The notes under the pieces: generated by a model
Told to the model about the DNA's origin: nothing
What the model saw: the letters and a program-made list of their open reading frames with translations, nothing else
Database searches by the model: none
Translations under genes and position numbers: made by a program
Shown here: piece after piece, positions 7,810 to 15,738 of the stretch
How the letters are laid out: each line of letters starts with the position of its first letter
How positions within the stretch are numbered: the first letter of the stretch is position 1
Assembly (NCBI GenBank): GCA_958402495.1
Contig: CATXTS010000013.1
Coordinates: 1 to 25,255, forward strand
Direction of reading: 5' to 3'
Length of the DNA: 25,255 nucleotides
From: an uncultured Clostridiaceae bacterium
GTDB taxonomy: Bacteria; Bacillota; Clostridia; TANB77; CAG-508

Positions 7810-8162
7810 TTGTTACATCCCTCCCCAACAGTATTCATTGCTTTAATAAAAGCATTTTCTTCAACAGATTGACCTGGTGCATAAGGACTAACTAGTTCAG
7901 GGAATATCGTTCCCATTTTTAGACCAACACAAGGTGTAAAGGTTTTATCCATATATTGAATAGGAACATAGCTTTGTGCATACATAGGATTAGTAGGAAA
8001 TACACTTTCACCCATATCAAAACCACACTCACAAGCATCGTCTGCTGTTGCAGTTGCTGTATGAAAATCCGCTGTTGTTCCACAATCGTTGCAAGCAGTT
8101 TCAATTACTTTTTGATTGTAATGTTTTTGACAGCAACAATTTTTATATCTACAATTATACAT
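7803..8162 (-). CDS. cotJA: Spore coat-associated protein CotJA
   Basis: The conserved CotJA signature is present at about residues 59-100: YAQSYVPIQYMDKTFTP followed by GTIFPELVSPYAPGQ. The 119-aa product is longer than the usual 80 or so because of a Cys-rich N-terminal stretch (NCRYKNCCCQKH, later DDACECG) and ends in EGCNKC. The frame extends 79 codons upstream, but the ATG at 8162 directly follows a strong AGGAGG and the upstream translation is not protein-like. It is first in the cotJA-cotJB-cotJC operon. Known cotJ operons are transcribed in the mother cell; I looked for SigE or SigK elements in the 168 bases upstream and found only partial -10 matches. Confidence 0.92.
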   Translation of the reverse strand: MYNCRYKNCCCQKHYNQKVIETACNDCGTTADFHTATATADDACECGFDMGESVFPTNPMYAQSYVPIQYMDKTFTPCVGLKMGTIFPELVSPYAPGQSVEENAFIKAMNTVGEGCNKC

Positions 8163-8275
8163 ATTCTGATTCCTCCTTGTTATATTGTATACTACATTAT
8201 ATGTACTTCTGTAGAAAAGGTGCAGTAAATGACGAAAAATGACGCAAATTATGTAAATAAAAATAGGCATTTTTA

Positions 8276-8304
8276 TGGACAAACTAGAATAATTATTATA
8301 TAAT
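8276..8304 (+). promoter_or_regulatory. SigA-type promoter for the RelA/SpoT-like gene
   Basis: TGGACA (8276-8281), 17-base spacer, TATAAT (8299-8304), 26 bases before the ATG at 8331. It lies back to back with the cotJ operon. Confidence 0.7.
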
Positions 8305-8330
8305 AAAGAACGCAAAGGAAGTGAAAAGGC

Positions 8331-9698
8331 ATGAAGAATCCTTTTAAGGAAATATATCGTAGGACATTTAATAGAAGTGTAAGAACACAAGGTGAGCAAG
8401 ATACTATTCTAAAACCAGAAGAAGTTACCAAAAAAGAGTTTTTAAAAGAAAGAACAAAAGTAGAACAAACACCAGAACAAAAGGCTTATCAATATGTAAT
8501 AGGTCTAAAACAAGATGCAAACTATAAAGATAGTGCTAAACATCTATTCTTGGGCATTAACGATTATATTCGTCAGAATTACCCAGGAATGCAGTTCGAT
8601 ACTCCTAAAATGAGGGAAAAGTCACCTAAAAGTTGTAGAGGAAAAATTAAGCGTTTGGAAATTGAAAGATTAGCCAAACTATATGCCATAGAAGGGATTA
8701 ACCAAGAACAACAAAAAGAATTTTTAGAAATTGTTAAAGAATTAGCAGGACAAGATGAAGTGGGAGAAATAGTAGGAAGTGTAGAGAATTTATTACAAAA
8801 AGAGATGGAACAAATAGATATTCAAAAAACAGTAGAAGAGATTGTTCAACGTAAAATGAATGCACACTCTAAAACCGCATTATTACGTATCTTAAAAACA
8901 AAGATAGAAAATAGTGATTTAGAAAATAAGCAAGAATGGCTAGAACGTTTAGAAGCAGAATATGGAGAACCAGCAGCTATTCAATATGACGATTCAGAGA
9001 AAAATTTATTGCGTTCAGAAAATATGGAAGAAATTAAACATAATCCTACAGAAATTGAAAGAATTCGCAATCCAGAAGAATATCTAAAGGTAAAAGATAT
9101 TATGGCTATGCGTTTTGTATTTACCGATTTTCCAGAAAACTATATTTCAGACAATGAACAAATAAATACTTATTTAGAAAAAGCAAAAAGTGCAAAAACG
9201 AATGAAGAATCTATGTTATGGAAAGATAAAGCTTTAATTGAATTTGAAAAAGAGTTTGCTAGAGATTTGTTAAATCATACAGAATTATTGCAAAGTTTAG
9301 GGTTTGAACCTATGCCTAATGCATACAAACATAAAAATAAGGCTAATGGCTATGTAGCAGACCATCTTAAATTACGTTCTACTCATAATCCAGAACACAT
9401 TGTGGAAGTACAATTTCGTACTATCTATAGGGAAGAATTAGCTAGATGTGGAGAAGCAGCTCATGATCAAAGACCAGGAAAAGCTAGGAAAAAACCTAGT
9501 GTGCAAGGGAAAAGTAGAAAAGCTTTTATGGAAGAAATTATGGATATGATTCCCAAATATACCATTATTGCAGATGGACAATTACAAGATTGTAGCATGT
9601 ATGTAAATACTATCTCATTTTTACAAGATTATATCAAGGAAGAAGATTTAAAAATGTTACAGACAATCAAGGAAGAAGAGGAAAGGTGCAGAGTATAA
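8331..9698 (+). CDS. Divergent RelA/SpoT-type nucleotidyltransferase domain protein
   Basis: The 455-aa protein keeps the sequence marks of the (p)ppGpp synthetase fold but in unusual spacing. R95-x-K97-S98-P99-x-S101-x3-K105 resembles the ATP-binding motif; D256-I-M-A-M-R261 resembles the metal-binding DIxGxR strand; NGY (339-341) with H345 and EVQFRT (359-364) followed by E368/E369 and AAH (376-378) match the acceptor-binding and catalytic segment. About 145 mostly helical residues lie between the first two motifs where typical enzymes have few, and some 70 residues separate the DIMAMR strand from NGY. There is no HD hydrolase domain, TGS or ACT domain, and no membrane segment. GGAAGTG precedes the ATG. 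One base separates it from the RNHCP gene. Role inferred: synthesis of an alarmone or related nucleotide, or nucleotidyl modification of another substrate; the fold is fairly secure, activity is not. Confidence 0.78.
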   Translation: MKNPFKEIYRRTFNRSVRTQGEQDTILKPEEVTKKEFLKERTKVEQTPEQKAYQYVIGLKQDANYKDSAKHLFLGINDYIRQNYPGMQFDTPKMREKSPKSCRGKIKRLEIERLAKLYAIEGINQEQQKEFLEIVKELAGQDEVGEIVGSVENLLQKEMEQIDIQKTVEEIVQRKMNAHSKTALLRILKTKIENSDLENKQEWLERLEAEYGEPAAIQYDDSEKNLLRSENMEEIKHNPTEIERIRNPEEYLKVKDIMAMRFVFTDFPENYISDNEQINTYLEKAKSAKTNEESMLWKDKALIEFEKEFARDLLNHTELLQSLGFEPMPNAYKHKNKANGYVADHLKLRSTHNPEHIVEVQFRTIYREELARCGEAAHDQRPGKARKKPSVQGKSRKAFMEEIMDMIPKYTIIADGQLQDCSMYVNTISFLQDYIKEEDLKMLQTIKEEEERCRV

Positions 9699-9699
9699 A

Positions 9700-10011
9700 A
9701 TGGAAAGAAGATTTACAGAAATAGACGAAGCATTTATTTGCGAAAATTGCGGTAAAACAGTTGAAAAATTAGGTTATTCTTGTCGAGATCATTGCCCATT
9801 TTGTTTACATTCTAAACATGTAGATGATTTCCCAGGTGATAGAGCACAAAGTTGCCATGGCGATTTACAGCCAATTGGGTTAGAGATAAATTCCAAAAAG
9901 GGGTATGTGATTGTTTATAAATGCAAGTCTTGTGGTAAAATAAAAAAGAATAAAGCAGCTAAAGATGATGATATGGATTTATTAATTGCATTAAGTGCTA
10001 AACATAATTAA
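9700..10011 (+). CDS. RNHCP-domain zinc-ribbon protein
   Basis: A 103-aa protein with the RNHCP domain: R29-D-H-C-P-F-C35 (Asp replaces the usual Asn), then HVDDFPGDRA and a C-terminal CKSC. Metal-binding pairs are C14/C17, C32/C35 and C75/C78, with extra C28 and C52. The family is small, often linked to nucleic-acid or translation functions, and not biochemically defined as far as I know. GAGGAAAGG about 13 bases before the ATG lies within the end of the preceding gene, and only one base separates the two reading frames, so they are cotranslated. The C-terminus is Lys-rich then acidic. A terminator overlaps its stop codon. Confidence 0.9.
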   Translation: MERRFTEIDEAFICENCGKTVEKLGYSCRDHCPFCLHSKHVDDFPGDRAQSCHGDLQPIGLEINSKKGYVIVYKCKSCGKIKKNKAAKDDDMDLLIALSAKHN

Positions 10012-10041
10012 AAGGAGAACACTGTTGAGTATTCTCCTTTT
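10010..10041. terminator. Hairpin terminator overlapping the RNHCP stop codon
   Basis: AAAAGGAGAA (10010-10019) pairs with 10032-10041, plus a short inner ACT/AGT extension across one mismatch. It lies between two convergent genes and carries A and T runs on both ends. Confidence 0.8.
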
Positions 10042-10056
10042 ACTATTTATATATGG

Positions 10057-12507
10057 TTATACTTCTCTATATAAATTACCATTTGTAAAATGATTACCTT
10101 CTATTTTACCCTTAGAAAGAATAGTTTGTATAAGATGATTGATTTCGTCAATGGATTCTTCCAAAATATCCATTCGAATAGAATCTACAGAAAAATCGCT
10201 TGGGTCAATGGATAAAATCTTACTATTATAAATGGTGCTAACGGTCTGTATACTATCTGGAAGGATAGGAAAGGTATAGCCTAATCTATCTTTTAAAGCA
10301 TATGAACAATTTTTTTCTTGACATTTGGTACCACAAGTTGGATAACAATGATTTGTTTTTCCTAGAAAACAGTAGTTAGTAGACATGAGAGGAATTCTAC
10401 CATAAACGATAAGTTCTCTTTGCATAGAAGAATCTTTGCAAAGGTCTAGAATCGTTTGTCTACTTAATTCAGGGGAAATAGTTATTTTATGAATACCAAG
10501 CTGTTTTAAAACTTGTTCTGTTTTATGATTGTAGACATTTAAGGTGTAATTTCCAATATAGGTATAGGCATCACCATAATAATTTTTCATTTCTTGTAGG
10601 AAAATACCGCTGGCAATATTCGATAAGACAAATCCTTTGATATGATATTGAGCGATGCTAGTTTCTATCACATTAGATAAAATATTCTTATAATTGGATT
10701 TAACAATGGTTGGTAAATAGATATAAGTAGTAAAATGTTTACAAAGTGTGTTTAAAATAAGTTCATATTTTTTCTGGCTAAAGAATTTTAGAGGAATATA
10801 TAAACTATCGACATTTTGTAATACGGTATAATCCGCATCTTCTTGTAAGGTATTTAATAGTAAAGAGATACTTTTAGGAGAAGTAGGTTTACTTACTGAG
10901 CGTGTAGGTCTATTTACTTCTGCTATAGTAGGAACTTTGCTTCTTCCAATTCTACTACGAATGACTTTTTCTACTTCTTGTAGGGCAGTTCTACGTAATT
11001 CATTTAAGACACTAATAGAAGGCAAGAAAAGATTTGGTTCTAAGTCGACAGTAATATTGTCAAAAGTAAAAATACTTTCGGTTGTTTTATTTAATTGCAT
11101 TTCGATACGTTCTTGGGTGATTGGCTTAGAGGTCGCCTCTACAGGTACGGTTTCTGATTGGATACAGGCATGGATGTCTTGGAATAATGGGTCTGGTTGT
11201 TTATGAAGGGTAGAGACTTCTAAGACAATTGGCTTTCCTTTTTCCATTTGGATATGAGCATTTAACTTAATTTTTCTATGTTCTCCTTGGTAAGAGTATT
11301 TTGCAAAATTGGATAATTGCTTACTACTAATTTTATAGACTCTATCTCCAATATGAATATTACCTTTCATTCGACCAACTTCAATACGTTCTTTTTCCTC
11401 TATAGTAGGAACATTTCTTCCTTTTACCATTAGTTCAGAAACGGTATATTTGGTAGTTTCTTTTTCAAATTGAATGGTATCGCCAATGGCTAGTGATTCA
11501 GTTGCATTAATGAAAACATGACTTTTATTGGTTTTTATATTAGAAACATTTCCTAAGTATAAACCCATATGGTTTTGCTTTTCTGGAAAGACTAAATCTT
11601 TATTTGCATCACCACTTAAATGCCCATCAGAAAAACCACCACGATTAAAGACCAAGGCTAGTTTTTGTTTATCTTCCTCCTCTACTTGATAAGGTTTGGA
11701 AGAAAGGGCTAAGTCAATATATTTACGATAAATTCTAGTAACCGTAGCAACATATTCTGGAGATTTCATGCGACCTTCTATTTTGAAACACATAACTCCT
11801 GCTTCTATTAGGGCAGGAATAAAAGAAAGTCCACATAAATCACGAGTACTTAATAAATAACCATGATTTACGATTTTTTCATTTTTAGCTTTGTTTTGTA
11901 TTAAATCATAAGGAAGACGACAAGGTTGCGCACATTTTCCTCTGTTTCCAGAACGCCCGCCAACCATACTAGAAAATAAACATTGACCAGAGTAGGAAAT
12001 ACATAAGGCTCCATGGATAAAAGTTTCTATTTCTATGGAGGTATTATGACAAATATGTTCGATTTCTGGCAAGGATAGTTCTCTAGATAAAACAGCTCTT
12101 TTAAAGCCTAACTTTTCAACTTCTGAAGCACCTTCTAAGTTATGGATGGTCATTTGCGTGCTGGCATGAATAGGTAAGTCTGGAAAATGAGAGATAAGGT
12201 AGCTTGCTAGCCCTAAATCTTGTACAATAATGGCATCAATGCCATAGGCATAGGCTGCTGTGGCTAAAGAGACTGCTTGCTCAAATTCATCTTCTTTAAT
12301 TAAGGTGTTTAAGGTTAAATGGGTATGTACACCTCTTAATTTTGCGTAGGTAATGGCTTCTTGCAAATGTTCTAAGTCAAAGTTAGCAGCAGAGGCTCTA
12401 GCACTAAAACTAGAGGCACCAAAATATACACTGTCTGCGCCATTTTGGACGGCAGCTTTTAAACATTCAAAATCCCCAACAGGAGATAGTAATTCTATTT
12501 TCTTCAT
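10057..12507 (-). CDS. U32-family protein with DUF3656 region (RlhA-type hydroxylase-like)
   Basis: An 816-aa protein. Residues 1-290 form the U32 domain: start MKKIELLSPVGDFECLKAAV, HASTQMTIHN at 114-123, the cysteine segment with C169, C176, C192 and C196 (GALCISYSGQCL, GNRGKCAQPCR) and FKIEGRMKSPEY at 241-252. The middle contains a DUF3656-like region and the C-terminus a second Cys-rich patch (YPTCGTKCQEKNC) with DRLGYTFPI. Long U32 proteins of this form include E. coli RlhA, which hydroxylates a 23S rRNA cytidine using prephenate-derived metabolism; the older name is collagenase-like protease. The cysteines probably bind an iron-sulfur cluster. AAAAGGAA sits about 8 bases before the ATG. 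It is a single-gene unit. Family is secure; the exact RNA target is inferred. Confidence 0.9.
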   Translation of the reverse strand: MKKIELLSPVGDFECLKAAVQNGADSVYFGASSFSARASAANFDLEHLQEAITYAKLRGVHTHLTLNTLIKEDEFEQAVSLATAAYAYGIDAIIVQDLGLASYLISHFPDLPIHASTQMTIHNLEGASEVEKLGFKRAVLSRELSLPEIEHICHNTSIEIETFIHGALCISYSGQCLFSSMVGGRSGNRGKCAQPCRLPYDLIQNKAKNEKIVNHGYLLSTRDLCGLSFIPALIEAGVMCFKIEGRMKSPEYVATVTRIYRKYIDLALSSKPYQVEEEDKQKLALVFNRGGFSDGHLSGDANKDLVFPEKQNHMGLYLGNVSNIKTNKSHVFINATESLAIGDTIQFEKETTKYTVSELMVKGRNVPTIEEKERIEVGRMKGNIHIGDRVYKISSKQLSNFAKYSYQGEHRKIKLNAHIQMEKGKPIVLEVSTLHKQPDPLFQDIHACIQSETVPVEATSKPITQERIEMQLNKTTESIFTFDNITVDLEPNLFLPSISVLNELRRTALQEVEKVIRSRIGRSKVPTIAEVNRPTRSVSKPTSPKSISLLLNTLQEDADYTVLQNVDSLYIPLKFFSQKKYELILNTLCKHFTTYIYLPTIVKSNYKNILSNVIETSIAQYHIKGFVLSNIASGIFLQEMKNYYGDAYTYIGNYTLNVYNHKTEQVLKQLGIHKITISPELSRQTILDLCKDSSMQRELIVYGRIPLMSTNYCFLGKTNHCYPTCGTKCQEKNCSYALKDRLGYTFPILPDSIQTVSTIYNSKILSIDPSDFSVDSIRMDILEESIDEINHLIQTILSKGKIEGNHFTNGNLYREV

Positions 12508-12549
12508 ATTTGATTCCTTTTCTTATACTTTTTTTTTGCCTTTATTGTA

Positions 12550-12577
12550 ACACAAAAATAAAAATTTGCATACTATA
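12550..12577 (+). promoter_or_regulatory. SigK-like sporulation promoter
   Basis: AC (12550-12551), exactly 17 bases, then CATACTATA (12569-12577), matching the SigK pattern AC-N17-CATANNNTA at all defined positions. It lies 32 bases before the Cys/Gly-rich miniprotein, whose composition fits a late mother-cell product. Confidence 0.55.
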
Positions 12578-12609
12578 TCCTATAAAAGAAAAAAAGGGAG
12601 GTAGAAAAC

Positions 12610-12780
12610 ATGCAAGAAGAAGTAAGAAATTGTGGATGTGGATGCGGAAACAATGGTGGATTTTTAAATGGCTTATTCGGAGGATGTGGTTGTGGAGATA
12701 GTGAAATATTATTCTTCATTATTATATTCTTATTACTTTTCACAAACTGCGGATGTGGCTGTGGAAGAGGCTGTAACTAG
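12610..12780 (+). CDS. Cys/Gly-rich small membrane protein, probable spore-coat component
   Basis: A 56-aa protein with a symmetrical plan: CGCGCG near the N-terminus (8-13) and CGCG at 26-29, then a hydrophobic helix at 33-44 (ILFFIIIFLLLF), then NCGCGCGRGC at the C-terminus. Eleven of 56 residues... at least ten are cysteine by my count. GGGAGGT ends 7 bases before the ATG. Small proteins combining Cys-rich ends with one short Leu/Ile helix occur in clostridial and bacillus spores (YjcZ-like and so-called chorion-class high-cysteine proteins), and the upstream SigK-like promoter agrees. I infer a coat-associated, possibly disulfide- or metal-linked peptide. The reading frame is certain to be coding by its composition; the role is inferred. 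Confidence 0.85.
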   Translation: MQEEVRNCGCGCGNNGGFLNGLFGGCGCGDSEILFFIIIFLLLFTNCGCGCGRGCN

Positions 12781-12852
12781 TGATACATGATAATGGAATA
12801 AAATTCCAAAAAAATGATAAAAACATATGTACAAATATGTAAAATTATGGTA

Positions 12853-12891
12853 AAATAAATACTATGCCTAAATGAGGTATAGTATTTATTT
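12853..12891 (+). other. 16-bp hairpin upstream of the 123-aa gene
   Basis: Bases 12853-12868 pair with 12876-12891 (one G-T wobble) across a 7-base loop. It could end the miniprotein transcript or act as a 5' leader structure for the gene at 12918; the T-run after it is weak (TTTATTTG), so it is not a clear terminator. Confidence 0.5.
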
Positions 12892-12917
12892 GTTCAAAAG
12901 AAAAGGAGAGACACAAA

Positions 12918-13289
12918 ATGAAGAAAGAAGTTCGGAAATTTTATGGAGCAACTGTTGTTAGGCGAGTAGAAGGTTCTAATGCTTTCATAAAAATAGAAGG
13001 GGACTGGTTAGTTGCCTATGAAAAGGTCGAAATAAAAGGTAGAAAAGAATCTTTTTATGGTGCTAACTGGGAGACTTGTTTTAGTGACCCAAGAATTCCC
13101 ATAAAAGATGCCATTGGTTTTTGCATTAGAGAATGCATGGCATCAACAGTCTATATTAGCGAGACTGATGTAAAAAAGATAGAATCTCGCTATGGTAGAG
13201 GAATTCGTTTAGAAAAAGAAATGGCGAAACCTAAAAAAGGGAACGTCGTTCAGGAATGTGTGTTTAAAGTTAAGAATATGTTTGCATAA
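12918..13289 (+). CDS. Hypothetical protein, 123 aa
   Basis: I do not recognise a family. The product is soluble, basic (many Lys/Arg), with a beta-rich look (KFYGATVVRRVEG, AFIKIEGDWLVAYEKVEI) followed by a segment containing FCIRECMAS and a basic tail. It has four Cys and no membrane segment. GGAGAG precedes the ATG by about 7 bases. It is flanked by a hairpin upstream and a terminator downstream, so it is probably monocistronic. The upstream region offers only a weak promoter (TGTACA with TAAAAT, 17-base spacing, the -10 overlapping the hairpin's left arm). Codon use matches neighbours and the reading frame is well defined, so a real gene is likely, function unknown. Confidence 0.78.
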   Translation: MKKEVRKFYGATVVRRVEGSNAFIKIEGDWLVAYEKVEIKGRKESFYGANWETCFSDPRIPIKDAIGFCIRECMASTVYISETDVKKIESRYGRGIRLEKEMAKPKKGNVVQECVFKVKNMFA

Positions 13290-13317
13290 TTTGAAACATA
13301 TTTGATTGCAAGGTAAG

Positions 13318-13344
13318 AAGCGGGATGAAAATTCCTGCTTTTTT
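13318..13344 (+). terminator. Rho-independent terminator
   Basis: AAGCGGGA (13318-13325) pairs with TCCTGCTT (13333-13340, one G-T), followed by a run of six T. It ends the 123-aa gene. Confidence 0.8.
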
Positions 13345-13403
13345 CTTGCTTATTTTTCTAATGTTACTGTAATATTACATTTATGAAATATTCTTAAAAT
13401 TGG

Positions 13404-13432
13404 TTGACGAGAAAAAAGGGGAATGATATAAT
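13404..13432 (+). promoter_or_regulatory. SigA-type promoter for the glucosaminidase operon
   Basis: TTGACG (13404-13409), 17-base spacer, extended TGaTATAAT with TATAAT at 13427-13432. It gives a leader of about 70 bases before the GTG start. Confidence 0.75.
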
Positions 13433-13509
13433 TTTTTTGAATTAAAATGTCAGAAAAACACAAAAAATACAAATGAAGGTAAGCAAGGAAAACTCAGGGA
13501 GGAATGAAA

Positions 13510-15720
13510 GTGAAAAATATACAAATGAATCTGATACGAAGTCATAAAATCTATTCATTAATAGTGATGGGACTTATCATCACGATTCTTTCTTATTTAT
13601 TTTTAAATCTAATACAACAAAACACAGCTTATGCAGCACAGACAAGAGAAACCTATTCTAGTAAGATTAATAATTATCCAGGATATAAGACATTAATTGA
13701 TAATTTAAAGGCAAAGCATCCAAATTGGAATTTTACCATTTTATATACAGGATTAGATTGGGACCAAGTCATAAAAAATGAAACGACAGCTAGGCATGGC
13801 AGAAGTTTAGTAACTGCTAGCAAGCCAAGTAGTTGGTTTTGCTCAGTTTGTGGAAATAAGCCTTATGATAATGGCTCTTGGAGATGTGCTTCAGAAGCAG
13901 CGGTAGCTTATTATATGGACCCTAGAAATGCTTTAAATGAAGATTATGTTTTTCAATTTGAATCGTTATCCTATAATGGAGATGTTCAAAATATAGATGG
14001 TGTTAGACAAATTTTAAAAGATGTGTATTATATGCAAGGAGACAGCATTACTTATACCAAAACAGATGGTAGTAAGGCAACAATTAGTAAATCTTATGCA
14101 CAAGTCATAATGGAAGCAGCACAAGAGGCAAAGATTAGTCCTTATCATTTAGCGGCTAGAATTAGACAAGAACAAGGTACAGGTAATTCTCCTAGTGCAC
14201 TTGCTTCTGGTACGTATACTGGTTTTGTAGGATATTATAATTTCTTAAACATAAAAGCAGGTGGAGGTAGTACTGCAGAAATCATTAGTAATGGTTTGAC
14301 TTATGCAAAAAATAATGGACTAACAGATCCTGAAAAATCGATTAAAGCAGGTGCTAAGTTTTTAGCTAAGGATTATATTACAACAGGACAAGATACTTTA
14401 TATTTACAAAAGTATGATGTAGATGATTCAGATGGTTCTTTATATTATTTTCAATATATGCAAAATATTGCAGCTGCAAAATCAGAAGGAAATTCTGTAA
14501 AACAATCTTATCAAAAGATGGGAATGTTAGATGGAAAAATAGATTTTATTATTCCAGTATTTGAAAATATGCCAGAGACGCCATGTTCAGAACCAGGAAC
14601 AGAAGGGATTGTTACACAAAACATCAAAGTAAAGGGTAGCAATGTATATATAAGAGAAGGAAAGAGTACTTCTTCTGGAATTTTGGCAACTGTCAATACA
14701 GGGGATATATTACTAAGAATTGAGACTGCTACCAATACTACAGAAGGGTATTATTGGGATAAAGTAGTCTTACCAGATGGTAGAAAAGGCTATATGGTGC
14801 GTAATTATATTGTAGAAATTAGTAATATAACCAATTGTAATGATGCCGTTATGGCCAATACTTCTGTAAATTTAAGAAATGGACCAGGAACTTCTGGTAC
14901 AACGGTAATTACGACTTTAGTTAAAGGACAGATGTTAACGAGGATTGAAAAAGATAAATATAATTTAGATGGCTATGTATGGGATAGGGTAGTTTTAGCA
15001 GATGGTAGAAATGGCTATATTGCACAAAATTATATTGATTTAGTAGATAATTCCGGTGGTGGAACAAGTACTGGCGAATTGATTAAAGTTATTTGTAATT
15101 CTGGTTTAAAGGTAAGAGAGCAACCTGGAACAGATAAAAGAGTGGTTACTTATTTAGATAAGAATGATACTTTAACGAGAGTACAAAAAAATGTATCTAA
15201 TGTAAATGGTTATAACTGGGATAAAATTGTTACGGCAGATGGTATGGAAGGATATATTGCTAGTGGTAATGCTAATGAAACGTATATAGAAGTAGTTAGC
15301 TCTGGCGGTAATTCTGGTGGTGGTTCAGAAGGTAAAAATGATGACTTTAAGATACAAGATACGCAGTTGATTACAGAACCAAATACAACAGTGGAGACAA
15401 TTAAGGAGAAATATAGTGATAAGACCATTATTGTTAAAAAGCCAGATGGTACAGTAGTAACAACAGGAAATATAGGGACTGGTTATACTGTGACGATAGA
15501 TAAAAACAGTTATGTAGTGGTTAAAATTGGTGATTTAGATGGAAATGGAATAATTGATTCAAGGGATTCTCTAAGAATATTGAAATATTCTGTAGGAACT
15601 TATGATTTGAAGGATGAATTTGCAATAGCAGCGGATATTAATAAAGATAATAGCATAGATGCTAGGGATTCTTTAAGAATTCTAAAATATAGTGTTGGAA
15701 ATTTTACTATAAGTATATAA
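13510..15720 (+). CDS. Secreted glucosaminidase with three SH3b repeats and a C-terminal dockerin
   Basis: The start is taken as GTG 13510, because GGGAGG (13497-13502) is 7 bases from it and only 1 base from the in-frame ATG at 13504. The 736-aa product has a signal peptide ending near AYAA (residue 43), then a clostridial endo-beta-N-acetylglucosaminidase-type module (YPGYKTLIDNLKAKHPNW; CSVCG...WRCASEAAVAYYMDPRN; RIRQEQGTGNS with probable catalytic Glu221), then SH3b repeats from about 368 to 600 (NVYIREG, SVNLRNGPG, GLKVREQPG), and a dockerin at about 674-736 with two calcium loops, DLDGNGIIDSRD and DINKDNSIDARD, each followed by SLRILKYSVG. Predicted role: cutting peptidoglycan glycan strands outside the cell while tethered through the dockerin. 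The next gene, 18 bases on, is a candidate partner. Confidence 0.92.
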   Translation: MKNIQMNLIRSHKIYSLIVMGLIITILSYLFLNLIQQNTAYAAQTRETYSSKINNYPGYKTLIDNLKAKHPNWNFTILYTGLDWDQVIKNETTARHGRSLVTASKPSSWFCSVCGNKPYDNGSWRCASEAAVAYYMDPRNALNEDYVFQFESLSYNGDVQNIDGVRQILKDVYYMQGDSITYTKTDGSKATISKSYAQVIMEAAQEAKISPYHLAARIRQEQGTGNSPSALASGTYTGFVGYYNFLNIKAGGGSTAEIISNGLTYAKNNGLTDPEKSIKAGAKFLAKDYITTGQDTLYLQKYDVDDSDGSLYYFQYMQNIAAAKSEGNSVKQSYQKMGMLDGKIDFIIPVFENMPETPCSEPGTEGIVTQNIKVKGSNVYIREGKSTSSGILATVNTGDILLRIETATNTTEGYYWDKVVLPDGRKGYMVRNYIVEISNITNCNDAVMANTSVNLRNGPGTSGTTVITTLVKGQMLTRIEKDKYNLDGYVWDRVVLADGRNGYIAQNYIDLVDNSGGGTSTGELIKVICNSGLKVREQPGTDKRVVTYLDKNDTLTRVQKNVSNVNGYNWDKIVTADGMEGYIASGNANETYIEVVSSGGNSGGGSEGKNDDFKIQDTQLITEPNTTVETIKEKYSDKTIIVKKPDGTVVTTGNIGTGYTVTIDKNSYVVVKIGDLDGNGIIDSRDSLRILKYSVGTYDLKDEFAIAADINKDNSIDARDSLRILKYSVGNFTISI

Positions 15721-15738
15721 AGAAAGGAAAAGTGTAAT

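Noticed and set aside
8170..8260. SigE or SigK promoter for cotJABC
   Set aside because: The minus strand has -10-like TATACAAT and CATATAAT, but no matching -35 element at the required spacing, so I did not list it.
8163..8399. 79-codon upstream extension of cotJA
   Set aside because: It crosses the opposite promoter and the start of the next gene; the ATG after AGGAGG is clearly better.
12510..12701. 63-codon frame overlapping the Cys/Gly-rich miniprotein
   Set aside because: It is in another frame, its product is not protein-like, and the CGCG frame has the ribosome site and promoter.
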